A stretch of 64,000 bases of DNA from Modestobacter sp. VKM Ac-2985 (GTDB lineage Bacteria; Actinomycetota; Actinomycetes; Mycobacteriales; Geodermatophilaceae), in assembly GCF_026967925.1 (NCBI RefSeq), contig NZ_JAPVBI010000003.1, positions 1,132,826-1,196,825 on the forward strand. The letters run 5' to 3'. Below are positions 8,842-16,961 of the stretch, piece after piece. The notes beneath the pieces are model-generated. The model worked only from the letters and a program-made list of their open reading frames with translations, ran no database searches and was not told the DNA's origin. Numbering within the stretch: position 1 is the first letter of the stretch; each line of letters starts with the position of its first letter. The position numbers and the translations under genes were made by a program.

Positions 8842-9162
8842 GTGGTGCACAGACTGATCGTCCAGTACGGCCAGCCGACCGACCCAGCGGAGTTCGACCA
8901 GCACTACCGGGACGTCCACGTCGGGCTGGCGCAGGCGATCCCCGGCCTGCTCCGCTTCACCGTCGGGCACCCCCGGTCGATGGACCCCACGGCCGCCGGC
9001 CCCTACCTGATCGCCGAGCTGGACTTCGAGTCCGCCGACGCGATGGGGGCCGGCATGGGCTCCGAGGCCGGCCGCGCCGCCGGTGCCGACGTGGCCACCT
9101 TCGCCACCGGCGGGGCGTCCATGTCGAGCCTCGACCTCGATGACCTCAGCCCGGCGGGCTGA
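8842..9162 (+). CDS. EthD/ABM-like protein
   Basis: 106 aa ferredoxin-fold-like protein starting VVHRLIVQYGQPTDPAEFDQHY and continuing to HVGLAQAIPGLLRF, the EthD pattern (strand, then a helix containing FxxHY, then HxPL/IPGL). Members are small dimeric alpha/beta-barrel proteins of poorly known function. I chose GTG 8842 (GAGGAGAGG ends 7 bases upstream); GTG 8845 is possible. It shares an overlap with the next gene if that starts at 9140. Confidence 0.8.
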   Translation: MVHRLIVQYGQPTDPAEFDQHYRDVHVGLAQAIPGLLRFTVGHPRSMDPTAAGPYLIAELDFESADAMGAGMGSEAGRAAGADVATFATGGASMSSLDLDDLSPAG

Positions 9163-9937
9163 ACCCACGGACGTGCTGACCGGCCGGCCGGACCTGGCGC
9201 TCCCCAGCGCCGGGCCCGACCCGGTGCCGTGGAGCACCGCGCTGGCCGCCGTCCTCGGGTACGCGCGGGGACGGCGGCCGCTGCGGTACCGCTCCCCCAA
9301 CGAGCGCGAGGGCCGGTGGGTGCAGGTGCCGGCCTTCGGCTACGACCGGTACGACGCCCGGCCGGTCCGGACGGGGCCACTGGGCGACGAGGACGTGCTG
9401 GTGGCCGAGGGGCTGCACGGCCGGCTCGACCCCGGCGGGTGGTCGGTGGTCCGCGCGGCCCTCGACACGGCCCAGCCCGTGGCCGACGCGCTCGCCGCAC
9501 GCGCGGCCGGGCGCACCTTCTGGGAGCTGCCGGACGACGAGTTCTCGGTGCTCGGGGAACCGGGCACCGTCGGCGCTGCCCTGCGCGGTCTGGGTGAGCT
9601 GGCCGAGCCGCAGCGGCGGCACGTGTCGGCCGCGCTGCACCACCGCCGTCCCGATCTCGTACCGCTGCTGCACCGCGCCACCTGGCTGCAGACGGTGCCG
9701 CACCTGCGCGAGGGCGACAGCGGGACGGCGGCGGTCGTGCACCGCGAGCTCCGGGCGAACGAGGCCGCCTTCACGGCGCTCGAGGAGGCGGCTGCCGTGC
9801 TGCTCGACGTCCCGCTGACCCGGCTGCGGCTGCACGACGTGCTGGTGTGGCTCAGCGGCACGTTGCGGCTCACCACCGCGGTGGCGCTGGGCGAGGCGAC
9901 GGAGGAGTGGCGGCGGTCGCCGTGCGCGACCGGCTGA
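9140..9937 (+). CDS. Uncharacterised protein, possibly DUF6308-like
   Basis: 265 aa from ATG 9140 (overlapping the previous gene by 23 bp), or 254 aa from GTG 9173, where typical sequence begins (LTGRPDLALPS). It is all-helical in appearance. Conserved-looking stretches are YRSPNEREGRWVQVP, LHHRRPDLVPLLHRATW and LHDVLVWLSG. The second resembles the HRKRP-x-LIP motif I associate with the DUF6308 family of actinobacteria, but that link is from memory and weak. There is no signal peptide or membrane segment. It is probably translationally coupled to the EthD-like gene. Confidence 0.75.
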   Translation: MTSARRAEPTDVLTGRPDLALPSAGPDPVPWSTALAAVLGYARGRRPLRYRSPNEREGRWVQVPAFGYDRYDARPVRTGPLGDEDVLVAEGLHGRLDPGGWSVVRAALDTAQPVADALAARAAGRTFWELPDDEFSVLGEPGTVGAALRGLGELAEPQRRHVSAALHHRRPDLVPLLHRATWLQTVPHLREGDSGTAAVVHRELRANEAAFTALEEAAAVLLDVPLTRLRLHDVLVWLSGTLRLTTAVALGEATEEWRRSPCATG

Positions 9938-9946
9938 CCGGCCCGG

Positions 9947-11104
9947 TCAGCGGCCCGCAGCCGCCCGCGCCCGGGACCGCAACCGGGCACCCACCTTCTC
10001 CAGGGTCGGCGCCGGATCGCGCAGCTGCCAGACGCTGGTCGTCGCGCCGGGCAGCCAGCGCAGGGTCGACGCGACGTCGGTGACCAGCCCGCCGCGCCGC
10101 TCCACGCGGGCCCGGCGCAGGTCCCCCGCGGTCCAGAGGAACCGGGCTCCCGGTGCGGCATCGGGCAGCGGTGGCAGCGGCAGCCCCAGGACCTGCCGCC
10201 CCCACGCATCGGGGAGGTTCGCCCCGGCCGCGTTCGCCAGCGCCATGGAGCCGAAGAACCGGCCGTTCAGGTCGATCAGGTGCGAGACGCCGTCCGGCCC
10301 CCGCAGGAACTGCAGCTCCACCAGACCGGACCAGCCGAGGTCGGCCAGCAGGGCCTCGGCCCGCCCGGCCAGGCCCTCGTCGACCGGCAGCGTCACGGCG
10401 CGACAGGAGACGCCGCTGGGCGTCGGCCACAGGTGCGGGGACCGCTGGTGCACCCGGCCGACCAGCCGACCCTCCTGGACCAGACCGATCAACGCGGTCA
10501 GCTCCCCCTCGACCGGCTGCTGGAGCAGCGGCTCGAGCCCGGCCGCCCGGAGTCGCTCGATGCGCCCCGCGGCCGCGGTGACGTCCGGGTAACGACGGGC
10601 CTCGATCCGGTGCGGGTGGGCGTGCTGGGGCCGCCAGTGCGCCCGGCACTTGACGACGACCGGGCCCTCCCAGCCGGCCACGGCCGACTCGGTCGCCACG
10701 TCCGTGCGCGGCGCGGCCAGCCCCACCGAGCGGGCACGCCGGGTGAGCCCGACCTTGTCCAGTGCCTCGTGCACCACCTCGGCCGACGGGTGCGGCACCA
10801 CGGCGGGCACCTCGTCGCGGTGCACGGCGAGCGCGGCCATCCAGTCGTCGCCACCACCGAAGACGACGTCGTAGCCGCCGTCCCGGACGGCACGCCGGAC
10901 CCCGTCGAGGAAGGGGCCGATGTCGCCACGCGGTCGCGGCACCACGTGGCTGCGGTCGCAGCACCGGGACGCAGTCACCATCCCGGCGCCGTCCGGGGTG
11001 CCGACCCCGACCACCCAGCCCGCCCGGTGGAGGGCACGGGCGGCGGCCAGCGAGCCACGCGCCCGACCGTTGGTCAGGATGAGCGCGCGTCCACCGGCTG
11101 TCAC
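9947..11104 (-). CDS. ATP-grasp domain protein
   Basis: 385 aa. It has a pre-ATP-grasp Rossmann-like region (ALILTNGRARGSLAAARALHRAGW), an ATP-binding lysine region GPVVVKCRAHWRPQHAH, and a late acidic/Asn metal site VELQFLRGPDGVSHLIDLNGRFF (Glu...Asp-x-Asn). That is the ATP-grasp ligase core of carbamoyl-phosphate-synthase-like predicted proteins. These join a carboxylate to an amine or thiol with acyl-phosphate chemistry; the substrate is not visible. GTG start. It stands alone, with no peptide or cell-wall neighbour to suggest a pathway. Confidence 0.85.
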   Translation of the reverse strand: MTAGGRALILTNGRARGSLAAARALHRAGWVVGVGTPDGAGMVTASRCCDRSHVVPRPRGDIGPFLDGVRRAVRDGGYDVVFGGGDDWMAALAVHRDEVPAVVPHPSAEVVHEALDKVGLTRRARSVGLAAPRTDVATESAVAGWEGPVVVKCRAHWRPQHAHPHRIEARRYPDVTAAAGRIERLRAAGLEPLLQQPVEGELTALIGLVQEGRLVGRVHQRSPHLWPTPSGVSCRAVTLPVDEGLAGRAEALLADLGWSGLVELQFLRGPDGVSHLIDLNGRFFGSMALANAAGANLPDAWGRQVLGLPLPPLPDAAPGARFLWTAGDLRRARVERRGGLVTDVASTLRWLPGATTSVWQLRDPAPTLEKVGARLRSRARAAAGR

Positions 11105-11209
11105 GCCGCGACGCTAGCAACGCCGGTCCGCTCAGCTCAGGCCACACCTGTTGCACACCACCCTGCGGTGGGCCACGGGCCGGCCACGACGCCACCGCCT
11201 CTTCGAGGA

Positions 11210-11342
11210 GCGGAGGGTGCGCACGGGTCACCGGGCCGTGACGCAACGCCGAGCGCAGCGACCACGATCCGTTCCCCGACTGCCCCCACCCCGGGGACAC
11301 GAGCACAGTTCCCTGCACGGCGGTGCCGCCGGGGGTGGCGCC
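11210..11342 (+). promoter_or_regulatory. Leader shared with the gene at 2123
   Basis: Second copy of the conserved upstream blocks: GCGGAGGGTGCGCACG at 11210-11225 and GGCGGTGCCGCC plus a GGG-GT-GCC tract at 11319-11342. The copies differ in the sequence between the blocks, so the blocks appear selected. Confidence 0.5.
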
Positions 11343-11360
11343 GGAGGCGAGGAGACACCC

Positions 11361-11984
11361 ATGTACGCACGGACGACCACCCTCCGCGGCAACCCGCGCG
11401 CCCTCGACGACGCGATCGAGTTCGTCCGGGAGGAGTGGCTGCCGGCGACGACCGACCTCCCGGGCTGCACCGGGCTGTCGATGCTCGTCGGCCGCCGCAC
11501 CGGTCGCTGCATCGTCGCCAGCGGCTGGGCGGACGAGCAGGCGATGCTGGGCAGCGCCGAGGGCATGCGCCGCGACCGCGCCCGCCTCGGCCAGGTGCTC
11601 GGAGCCGTGCCGGTGGTGGCGCAGTGGGAGGTCGCCGTCATGCACCGGGTGCAGCACGCCGGTGACGACGCCGTCTGCCGACTCATCTGGAGCTCCCGCC
11701 CGAACCCGGCCGCGCTCGACGACGACGTCGCCACCTTCCGGATGGCCATGCTGCCCCGGATCGAGGAGCTCACCGGCTTCTGCAGCGCCAACCTGATGAT
11801 CGACCGGGTGTCCGGCAACACCGTGCTGGCCGTCGCCTACGCCGACCGGGAGGCGATGCTGGTCGCCGGCCAGCGCGCCGACGCGCTGCGCACGGAGTAC
11901 GCCCGGGCGATGGGCGGCCGGATCACCGAGGTCGCCGAGCTCGACCTGGCCGTCGCCCACCTGCGCATCCCCGAGACCGTCTGA
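11361..11984 (+). CDS. Duplicated ABM-like protein, copy 2
   Basis: 207 aa paralogue of the product at 2123-2746, equal in length with matching landmarks: MYARTTTLRGNPRALDD at the start, GCTGLSMLVGRRTGRCIV, GFCSANLMIDRVSG and the ending ITEVAELDLAVAHLRIPE. Each half has the same strand-helix pattern, so both proteins probably arose by an old internal duplication and later by gene duplication. ATG is preceded by GGCGAGGAGA. Function is unknown. Confidence 0.85.
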   Translation: MYARTTTLRGNPRALDDAIEFVREEWLPATTDLPGCTGLSMLVGRRTGRCIVASGWADEQAMLGSAEGMRRDRARLGQVLGAVPVVAQWEVAVMHRVQHAGDDAVCRLIWSSRPNPAALDDDVATFRMAMLPRIEELTGFCSANLMIDRVSGNTVLAVAYADREAMLVAGQRADALRTEYARAMGGRITEVAELDLAVAHLRIPETV

Positions 11985-11987
11985 CGC

Positions 11988-12019
11988 AGCGGCCACCTCG
12001 CCCCTGCGAGGTGGCCGCT
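11988..12019. terminator. Strong bidirectional hairpin
   Basis: Perfect 14-bp stem AGCGGCCACCTCGC / GCGAGGTGGCCGCT with a 4-base loop, between the convergent ABM and acyl-CoA dehydrogenase genes. Confidence 0.85.
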
Positions 12020-12050
12020 CCCACACGTCACCGGGTCGCGGAGCCCGTCG

Positions 12051-13118
12051 TCACAGCACCCGGGTCAGTGCCGGCCAGAGGGCGTCGGGGCCGTCGGCGA
12101 GCAGCCCGGCCCCGAGCACCCGGGCCCACGCCGTCTCGGTGCCGGCCTCGTCCCGCCACGACCAGCAGCGCCGGGTGAGGTGGTGCAGCCGGTGCTCCTG
12201 GGTGAAGCCGATCGCGCCGTGCACCTGGTGGGCCAGCCGGGCCACCACCTCCACGGCCGCGCCGGCGCGCACCTTCGCCGCCGCCGCGGCCAGCACCAGC
12301 GACTCCCCGCGCTCGACCGCCTGCACCGCCGCGTCGACCAGCGCCGCCACCGCCGTCACCTCGCCGGCCATCTCGGCCAGCTCCATCTGGATCGCCTGGA
12401 ACCTGCCCAGCGGCCGGCCGAACTGCTGCCGCTCTCCCGCGTACTGCACCGTCCAGGTCAGCACCTGCTGCAGCGCCGCCGACAGCTGCACCGCCCGGGC
12501 CAGCGCGTACCGCGCCCGCAGCTGCTCGGCCTGCGCATCGCTCAGCAGCGCCCCGGCCGCGGTCACCCCCTGCAGCACCAGCGAGCCGCGCGGCTCCCCG
12601 GCCAGGTTGGCCGCGTGCGTGGTCTCCCGGCCGGTCACGTCGACCAGCGCGAGCACCGGCCCGACCGGGCTGGTGGCCAGCACGGCGAGGTGCTGGGCGA
12701 CCCCGGCCCACGCGACGTCGGTCGCCGTGCCGGTCAGCGTCCAGCTCCCCGGGCCGTCGCCGTCGTCCCGCGGCTCGGCGGTGACCGCGCCGTCCACCGC
12801 GATCGACAACGGCTCGTCCGGGGAGGGCAGGTCGAGGCCGGCGGCCAGGACGGCGGGGGCGGCGACCAGCAGCTGCTCGGCCACCGGCACCGCCGCAGCC
12901 CCCGCGGCCAGCGCCCCCACGACCGCCACGGCGTCGGCGAGCTCCCCGCCGGAGCCACCGGCCTGCTCGGGCAGTCCCACCCCGGTCAGCCCGGCCTCGG
13001 CCAGCGTCGACCACAACCCGGCGTCCCACGGCCGCTCGGCGGTGAGCACGAACGGCTCGAACTTCGTCAGGACGTCCCGGACGGTCTCGACGACCAGGTC
13101 CACGTCGGAGGAGCTCAT
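12051..13118 (-). CDS. Acyl-CoA dehydrogenase, smaller subunit-like
   Basis: 355 aa ACAD with N-terminal helical domain, a shortened middle beta domain and C-terminal helices containing YAGERQQFGRPLGRFQAIQ and HQVHGAIGFTQEHRLHHLTR, both family signatures. It starts at ATG 13118, overlapping the stop of the previous ACAD gene by ATGA (13115-13118), so the two are translationally coupled. Adjacent, divergent ACAD pairs in actinobacteria commonly form alpha2beta2 heterotetramers acting on CoA thioesters of steroid side chains or other bulky acids. No other steroid gene is near, so the substrate is open. Confidence 0.9.
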   Translation of the reverse strand: MSSSDVDLVVETVRDVLTKFEPFVLTAERPWDAGLWSTLAEAGLTGVGLPEQAGGSGGELADAVAVVGALAAGAAAVPVAEQLLVAAPAVLAAGLDLPSPDEPLSIAVDGAVTAEPRDDGDGPGSWTLTGTATDVAWAGVAQHLAVLATSPVGPVLALVDVTGRETTHAANLAGEPRGSLVLQGVTAAGALLSDAQAEQLRARYALARAVQLSAALQQVLTWTVQYAGERQQFGRPLGRFQAIQMELAEMAGEVTAVAALVDAAVQAVERGESLVLAAAAAKVRAGAAVEVVARLAHQVHGAIGFTQEHRLHHLTRRCWSWRDEAGTETAWARVLGAGLLADGPDALWPALTRVL

Positions 13119-14278
13119 CGCAGTCCCAGCCCTCGTGCCACGATCCCGCGCAGGATCTCGTTGGTGCCGCCGCGCAGCGTGTAGCCGGGCGCGTGCAGCT
13201 GCGCCTCGGCCAGTGCCCGGCCCAGCGGGTCGGGTGAGTCCAGGGACGCCGGGACGTCGACCACCCGGCGCACCTCGTCGATCACGTCGGCCTCGAACGT
13301 CGTCCCCACGTCCTTGACCAGGGCGGCCGGGATGTCCGGGAGCTCGCCACGGTCCAGTGCGCCGGCGATCCGCAGCGACAGCTGGCGCAGCGCGAGCAGC
13401 CGGGCCGACAGCCGGCCCAGGGTGGCCAGCTGTGCCGGGTCCCGGTCCTCGGCCGCGCGCCGGGCGAACTCGGCGATCAGCGGGTAGGTCGACAGGAACC
13501 GCTCCGGCCCGGACCGCTCGAACGCCAGCTCCGCGGTCACCTGGTGCCAGCCCGCGCCCTCCTCCCCCAGCAGCATGTCGCCGGGGATGACCACGTCGGT
13601 GAACACGACCTCGTTGAAGTGGTGACCGCCGTCCAGGATCCGGATCGGGTTCACGGTGATCCCGGGCAGCGACAGGTCGACGAGCAGCTGGGAGAGCCCC
13701 GCGTGCCGGTTGGCCGGGTCGGCCGGCGCGGTGCGCACCAGGGTGATCGCGTAGTGCGAGTGGTGCGCGTTCGACGTCCACACCTTCGCGCCGTTGACCA
13801 CCCAGTCGCCGTCGCCGTTGCGGGTGGCCCGGGTGCGGATCGAGGCGAGGTCGGAGCCGCTGTCCGGCTCGCTCATCCCGATCACGAAGTAGCACTCCCC
13901 CGCCGCGATCAGCGGCAGGATCTCCTGCCGCTGGGCCTCGGTGCCGTAGCGCAGCAGGTTGGGCCCGGACTGCCGGTCGGCGATCCAGTGCGCTGCGACC
14001 GGGGCACCGGCGGCGAGCAGCTCCTCGGTGACCGCGTAGCGCTCCATCGCCGTCCGCTCGTGCCCGCCGTACTGCTTCGGCCACGTCATGCCCAGCCAGC
14101 CGCGCTCGCCGAGCTTGCGCGAGAACGCCGGGTCGACGCCGGACAGCCAGGTGTCCACGTGCGTGCTGAAGCTCCCGGCGGCCAGTTCCGCGGCGAGGAA
14201 CGCGCGCACCTCGGCCCGCACCTCCTCGGCCGCGGCCGATCGCGGCGCAGGCGCCAGCGTCAACGAGTTGCTGCCCAT
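13115..14278 (-). CDS. Acyl-CoA dehydrogenase, first subunit of pair
   Basis: 387 aa full-length ACAD, FAD-dependent. It shows the FAD/substrate region YFVIGMSEPDSGSDLASIRTRA, WVVNGAKVWTS, and the C-terminal YTLRGGTNEILRGIVARGLGLR. ATG 14278 is preceded by GGGGAG at 6 bases. It is the promoter-proximal gene of the two-gene operon and is coupled to the smaller ACAD by a 4-nt overlap. Oxidises an acyl-CoA to the enoyl-CoA. Confidence 0.92.
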   Translation of the reverse strand: MGSNSLTLAPAPRSAAAEEVRAEVRAFLAAELAAGSFSTHVDTWLSGVDPAFSRKLGERGWLGMTWPKQYGGHERTAMERYAVTEELLAAGAPVAAHWIADRQSGPNLLRYGTEAQRQEILPLIAAGECYFVIGMSEPDSGSDLASIRTRATRNGDGDWVVNGAKVWTSNAHHSHYAITLVRTAPADPANRHAGLSQLLVDLSLPGITVNPIRILDGGHHFNEVVFTDVVIPGDMLLGEEGAGWHQVTAELAFERSGPERFLSTYPLIAEFARRAAEDRDPAQLATLGRLSARLLALRQLSLRIAGALDRGELPDIPAALVKDVGTTFEADVIDEVRRVVDVPASLDSPDPLGRALAEAQLHAPGYTLRGGTNEILRGIVARGLGLR

Positions 14279-14381
14279 GCAGTGCTCCCCACGTCGGTGT
14301 GGTGCCCGGTCTCGCGCTGGGTCCGGTGTCGGTTCTACCGGCTGCGCTGTGTCCCGGCCCGCTGGGGGGCAGGCTGACCGG

Positions 14382-14807
14382 GTGACCGATCCCTTCCCCC
14401 TCTCCCGGTTCGTCGACGCGCAGGACTCCGGCGGCACCTACGACCAGGCACTCGCCGAGCTGCGCGCCGGGCGCAAGACCAGCCACTGGATGTGGTTCGT
14501 CCTCCCGCAGCTCGCCGGCCTCGGCAGCAGCGCGATGGCCCAGCGGTACGCGATCAGCGGGCTGGACGAGGCACACGCGTACCTGGCCCACCCGGTGCTC
14601 GGGCCCCGGCTGCGCGAGTGCGCCCGGACGCTGATCGGGCTGGACACCGGTGACCCGGTCGCCGTCCTCGGGTCGATCGACGCCCAGAAGTTGCGCTCGT
14701 CGATGACGCTGTTCGCCCGGGCCGCCCCCGAGGAGCCGGTCTTCGGCCAGGTCCTGGACCAGTACTTCGCCGGCGCCGAGGACGCCGCGACGACGTCCCG
14801 GCTGTAG
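14382..14807 (+). CDS. DUF1810 family protein
   Basis: 141 aa. RFVDAQDSGGTYDQALAELRAGRKTSHWMWFVLPQ is the hallmark opening of DUF1810, including the HWMWFVFPQ-type motif; GSSAMAQRYAI and the helical C-terminus also fit. GTG 14382. The family has no assigned biochemical role. It is soluble and monomeric-looking, and commonly a stand-alone gene. Confidence 0.9.
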   Translation: MTDPFPLSRFVDAQDSGGTYDQALAELRAGRKTSHWMWFVLPQLAGLGSSAMAQRYAISGLDEAHAYLAHPVLGPRLRECARTLIGLDTGDPVAVLGSIDAQKLRSSMTLFARAAPEEPVFGQVLDQYFAGAEDAATTSRL

Positions 14808-14834
14808 CACGCCCGCCGGCCCTACGGTGCCGCC

Positions 14835-15497
14835 ATGAGCGAGGACACCCCTTGGGAACCGCCCACCGCCGGCACCGAGGCCGAGCACCTGCTCGGGGCG
14901 CTGGACCGGCTGCGCACCACCTTCCGCTGGAAGGCCGCGGACCTGGACGCCGCCGGGCTGCAGACCCGGATCGGCGCCTCCACCCTCACCCTCGGCGGCC
15001 TGCTCAAGCACCTGGCGCTGGTGGAGGACGACGTCTCCACCAGCCGGCTGAGCGGCGCGCCGATCTGTGAGCCGTGGGGGGCCGACGCGGCCGAGGGCGA
15101 CTGGGCCTTCACCTCCGCCGCCGGCGACTCCCCCGAGCAGCTCTACGCGCTCTGGGACGGCGCGGTCGCCCGGTCCCGAGCCCGGTTCACCGCCGCCCTG
15201 GCCGAGGGTGGGATCGACCAGCGGGTCCACCTGACCGGCCCGGACGGCGAGCACGCCGGTCTGCGCCGGCTGCTGTGCGACCTGGTCGAGGAGTACGGCC
15301 GGCACACCGGGCACGCCGACCTGCTCCGCGAGGCCGTCGACGGGCTGGTCGGTGAGGACCCGCCGCCCGGCTGGCGTCCGCGGCTGGGCCGGCTGCCGGT
15401 CGGTGACCGACTCCCAGGGGGGGCAGCGGACAGCCGCCCACTGTCCTCCGGCACGAGGGTTGACAGGCGATGGCTAATGCTATTAGCTTGGAGCTAA
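14835..15497 (+). CDS. DinB/DUF664 family protein with run-on C-terminus
   Basis: 220 aa. Four-helix DinB-like fold: LTLGGLLKHLALVEDDV and a metal-ligand-like region EYGRHTGHADLLREAVDGLVGEDPP, the usual end of DUF664 proteins. Such proteins are suspected thiol-dependent metalloenzymes (mycothiol S-transferase relatives). Normal members stop soon after GEDPPPGW; this frame continues about 40 more residues through the promoter and double palindrome of the next gene (15471-15509), and stops at 15497. The extension is likely neutral run-through after loss of the ancestral stop. Confidence 0.82.
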   Translation: MSEDTPWEPPTAGTEAEHLLGALDRLRTTFRWKAADLDAAGLQTRIGASTLTLGGLLKHLALVEDDVSTSRLSGAPICEPWGADAAEGDWAFTSAAGDSPEQLYALWDGAVARSRARFTAALAEGGIDQRVHLTGPDGEHAGLRRLLCDLVEEYGRHTGHADLLREAVDGLVGEDPPPGWRPRLGRLPVGDRLPGGAADSRPLSSGTRVDRRWLMLLAWS

Positions 15498-15509
15498 CAG
15501 CATTAGCCA
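15460..15509 (+). promoter_or_regulatory. Promoter with double palindromic TetR-type operator
   Basis: TTGACA at 15460-15465 is followed by a large inverted repeat: TGGCTAATGCTATTAGCT (15471-15488), 3-base centre, AGCTAACAGCATTAGCCA (15492-15509), with one mismatch across 18-base arms. Each arm is itself a palindrome: GCTAAT-GCT-ATTAGC (15473-15487), and GCTAAC-AGC-ATTAGC with one mismatch. So the site can seat two dimers. It lies 13 bp before the hydrolase ATG, and the AT content is far above the surroundings. The TetR encoded at 16349 in the same operon is the likely ligand (inference). Confidence 0.8.
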
Positions 15510-15522
15510 CCTGGAGGACGAC

Positions 15523-16356
15523 ATGACCGACCACCTGACCATCGACGGCGGCACCCTCGCCTACGAGGTGACCGGCGACGCCGGCCCCCTCGTCGTCCTC
15601 GCCCACGGCATGGGCGACAGCCGGGAGGCCTACCGGTTCCTCACCCCGTCGCTCGTCGCGGCCGGGTACCGGGTCGCCGCGATGGACCTGCGTGGCTCCG
15701 GCGAGTCCAGCGTGGGCTGGGCGTCCTACAGCCGGACGGACATCGCCGGCGACCTCGTCGCCCTGGTGGAACACCTGGGCGGCCCGGCGGTGCTGGTCGG
15801 TCACTCGATCTCCGGTGGTGCCGTCACGATCGCCGCCGCGCAGGCCCCGTCATCGGTCACCGCGGTGGTCGAGCTGGCACCGTTCACCCGCAAGCAGTCG
15901 GTCGCGCTCGGCGACCTGCGGGTGGCCCGTTTCCGGCGCGGCATGCGCCACCTGCTCGGCACCGCGCTGCTCGGCAGCACCGGGCAGTGGCGGAAGTACC
16001 TGACGGTCGCCTACCCCGGGCGGAAGCCGGCGGACTGGGACGCCCGCCTCGACCAGATCGAGGCGATGCTGCGTGAGCCGGGCCGGATGAAGGCCCTGCA
16101 GGACATGGGCAAGACGACTCCCGCGGACGCCGGTGCACAGCTGGGCAACGTCCGCTGCCCCGTGCTGGTCGTGGAGGGCACGCTGGACCCCGACTGGGCG
16201 TCCCCGCAGGCCGAGGGCGAGGCGATCGTGGCTGCACTGCCGACCGAGCTGGGGCGGCTCGAGATGATCGAGGGTGCGGGTCACTACCCGCACGTCCAGT
16301 TCCCCGACCAGGTCAGTGCTCTGGTGCTGTCGTTCCTGGACTCCATCCGTGCCTAG
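15523..16356 (+). CDS. Alpha/beta hydrolase
   Basis: 277 aa. Nucleophile elbow GHSISGG with Ser95, oxyanion region AHGMGD, and an acid/His pair in VVEGTLDPDW and GAGHYPHVQ: a complete serine-hydrolase triad with a small cap domain. ATG follows CTGGAGGACGAC. It is first in an operon with the TetR gene and is headed by the double palindrome, so it is probably induced by a ligand it hydrolyses, an ester or epoxide-like small molecule not identifiable here. Confidence 0.9.
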   Translation: MTDHLTIDGGTLAYEVTGDAGPLVVLAHGMGDSREAYRFLTPSLVAAGYRVAAMDLRGSGESSVGWASYSRTDIAGDLVALVEHLGGPAVLVGHSISGGAVTIAAAQAPSSVTAVVELAPFTRKQSVALGDLRVARFRRGMRHLLGTALLGSTGQWRKYLTVAYPGRKPADWDARLDQIEAMLREPGRMKALQDMGKTTPADAGAQLGNVRCPVLVVEGTLDPDWASPQAEGEAIVAALPTELGRLEMIEGAGHYPHVQFPDQVSALVLSFLDSIRA

Positions 16357-16921
16357 GGCCGGCCTCGACCAGGTCGCGGTCGTCGCGGCCGGTGCCGCGC
16401 TCGCCGACGAGATCGGCTTCGCGGGCCTGACCATGGGCCGGCTGGCCGAGCGGGTGGGCGTCCGGACGCCGTCGCTGTACAAGCACGTCGCCAGTCAGGA
16501 CGACCTGAACCGCCAGATCGCCGCGCTGGCCCTGGCCGAGGCGGCCGAGGCGGTGGGCGTGGCCACGCAGGGTCGCGCAGGCCGGGACGCGCTCGCCGCG
16601 GCCGCCCACGCGTTCCGCGACTTCGTGCTCACCCACCCGGGCCGGTACGCGGCCACCATCGGCGTCGAGCCGACCGGCCCGGACGACCCGATCACGGTCG
16701 CGGGGCGGCGGTCGCTCGACTCGTTCGCCGCGGTGCTCCGCTCGTACGCGGTCGAGCCCGCGGAGATGGACCACGCGCTGCGCGCGCTGCGCAGCGCCTT
16801 CCACGGGTTCGCCACCCTGCAGTCCGCGAACGGCTTCCAATGGTCCGCCGACGTCGACGAGAGCTTCGAGTGGCTCATCGACCTCCTCGACCGCGGCCTG
16901 CGGAGCGCCTCCCCGCAGTAG
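16349..16921 (+). CDS. TetR-family regulator (WHG-type C-terminal domain)
   Basis: 190 aa. The N-terminal HTH ALADEIGFAGLTMGRLAERVG-VRTPSLYKHV (about 15-55) is canonical TetR; the C-terminal half resembles the WHG ligand-binding domain (ALRSAFHGFATLQSANGF). GTG 16349 overlaps the hydrolase stop by 8 bp. It most likely represses its own operon through the palindromes at 15471-15509. Confidence 0.9.
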   Translation: MPRAGLDQVAVVAAGAALADEIGFAGLTMGRLAERVGVRTPSLYKHVASQDDLNRQIAALALAEAAEAVGVATQGRAGRDALAAAAHAFRDFVLTHPGRYAATIGVEPTGPDDPITVAGRRSLDSFAAVLRSYAVEPAEMDHALRALRSAFHGFATLQSANGFQWSADVDESFEWLIDLLDRGLRSASPQ

Positions 16922-16933
16922 CCCGGACGCCGT

Positions 16934-16961
16934 CCACCGACATGGCCATTGTGGTGGTCAG
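16934..16961. repeat. Intergenic palindrome with ATGGCCAT core, copy 1
   Basis: CCACC (16934-16938) and GGTGG (16953-16957) flank the core ATGGCCAT (16942-16949), and TCAG follows the right arm. It is imperfect near the core. It lies between the convergent TetR and AlaX genes, where a terminator belongs. The same core and GGTGGTCAG flank are at 28643-28674. Confidence 0.55.

Noticed and set aside
12051-15314. A single 1087-codon frame through the acyl-CoA dehydrogenase
   Set aside because: Only the last 355 codons carry ACAD sequence; upstream is antisense of the first ACAD, DUF1810 and DinB genes.
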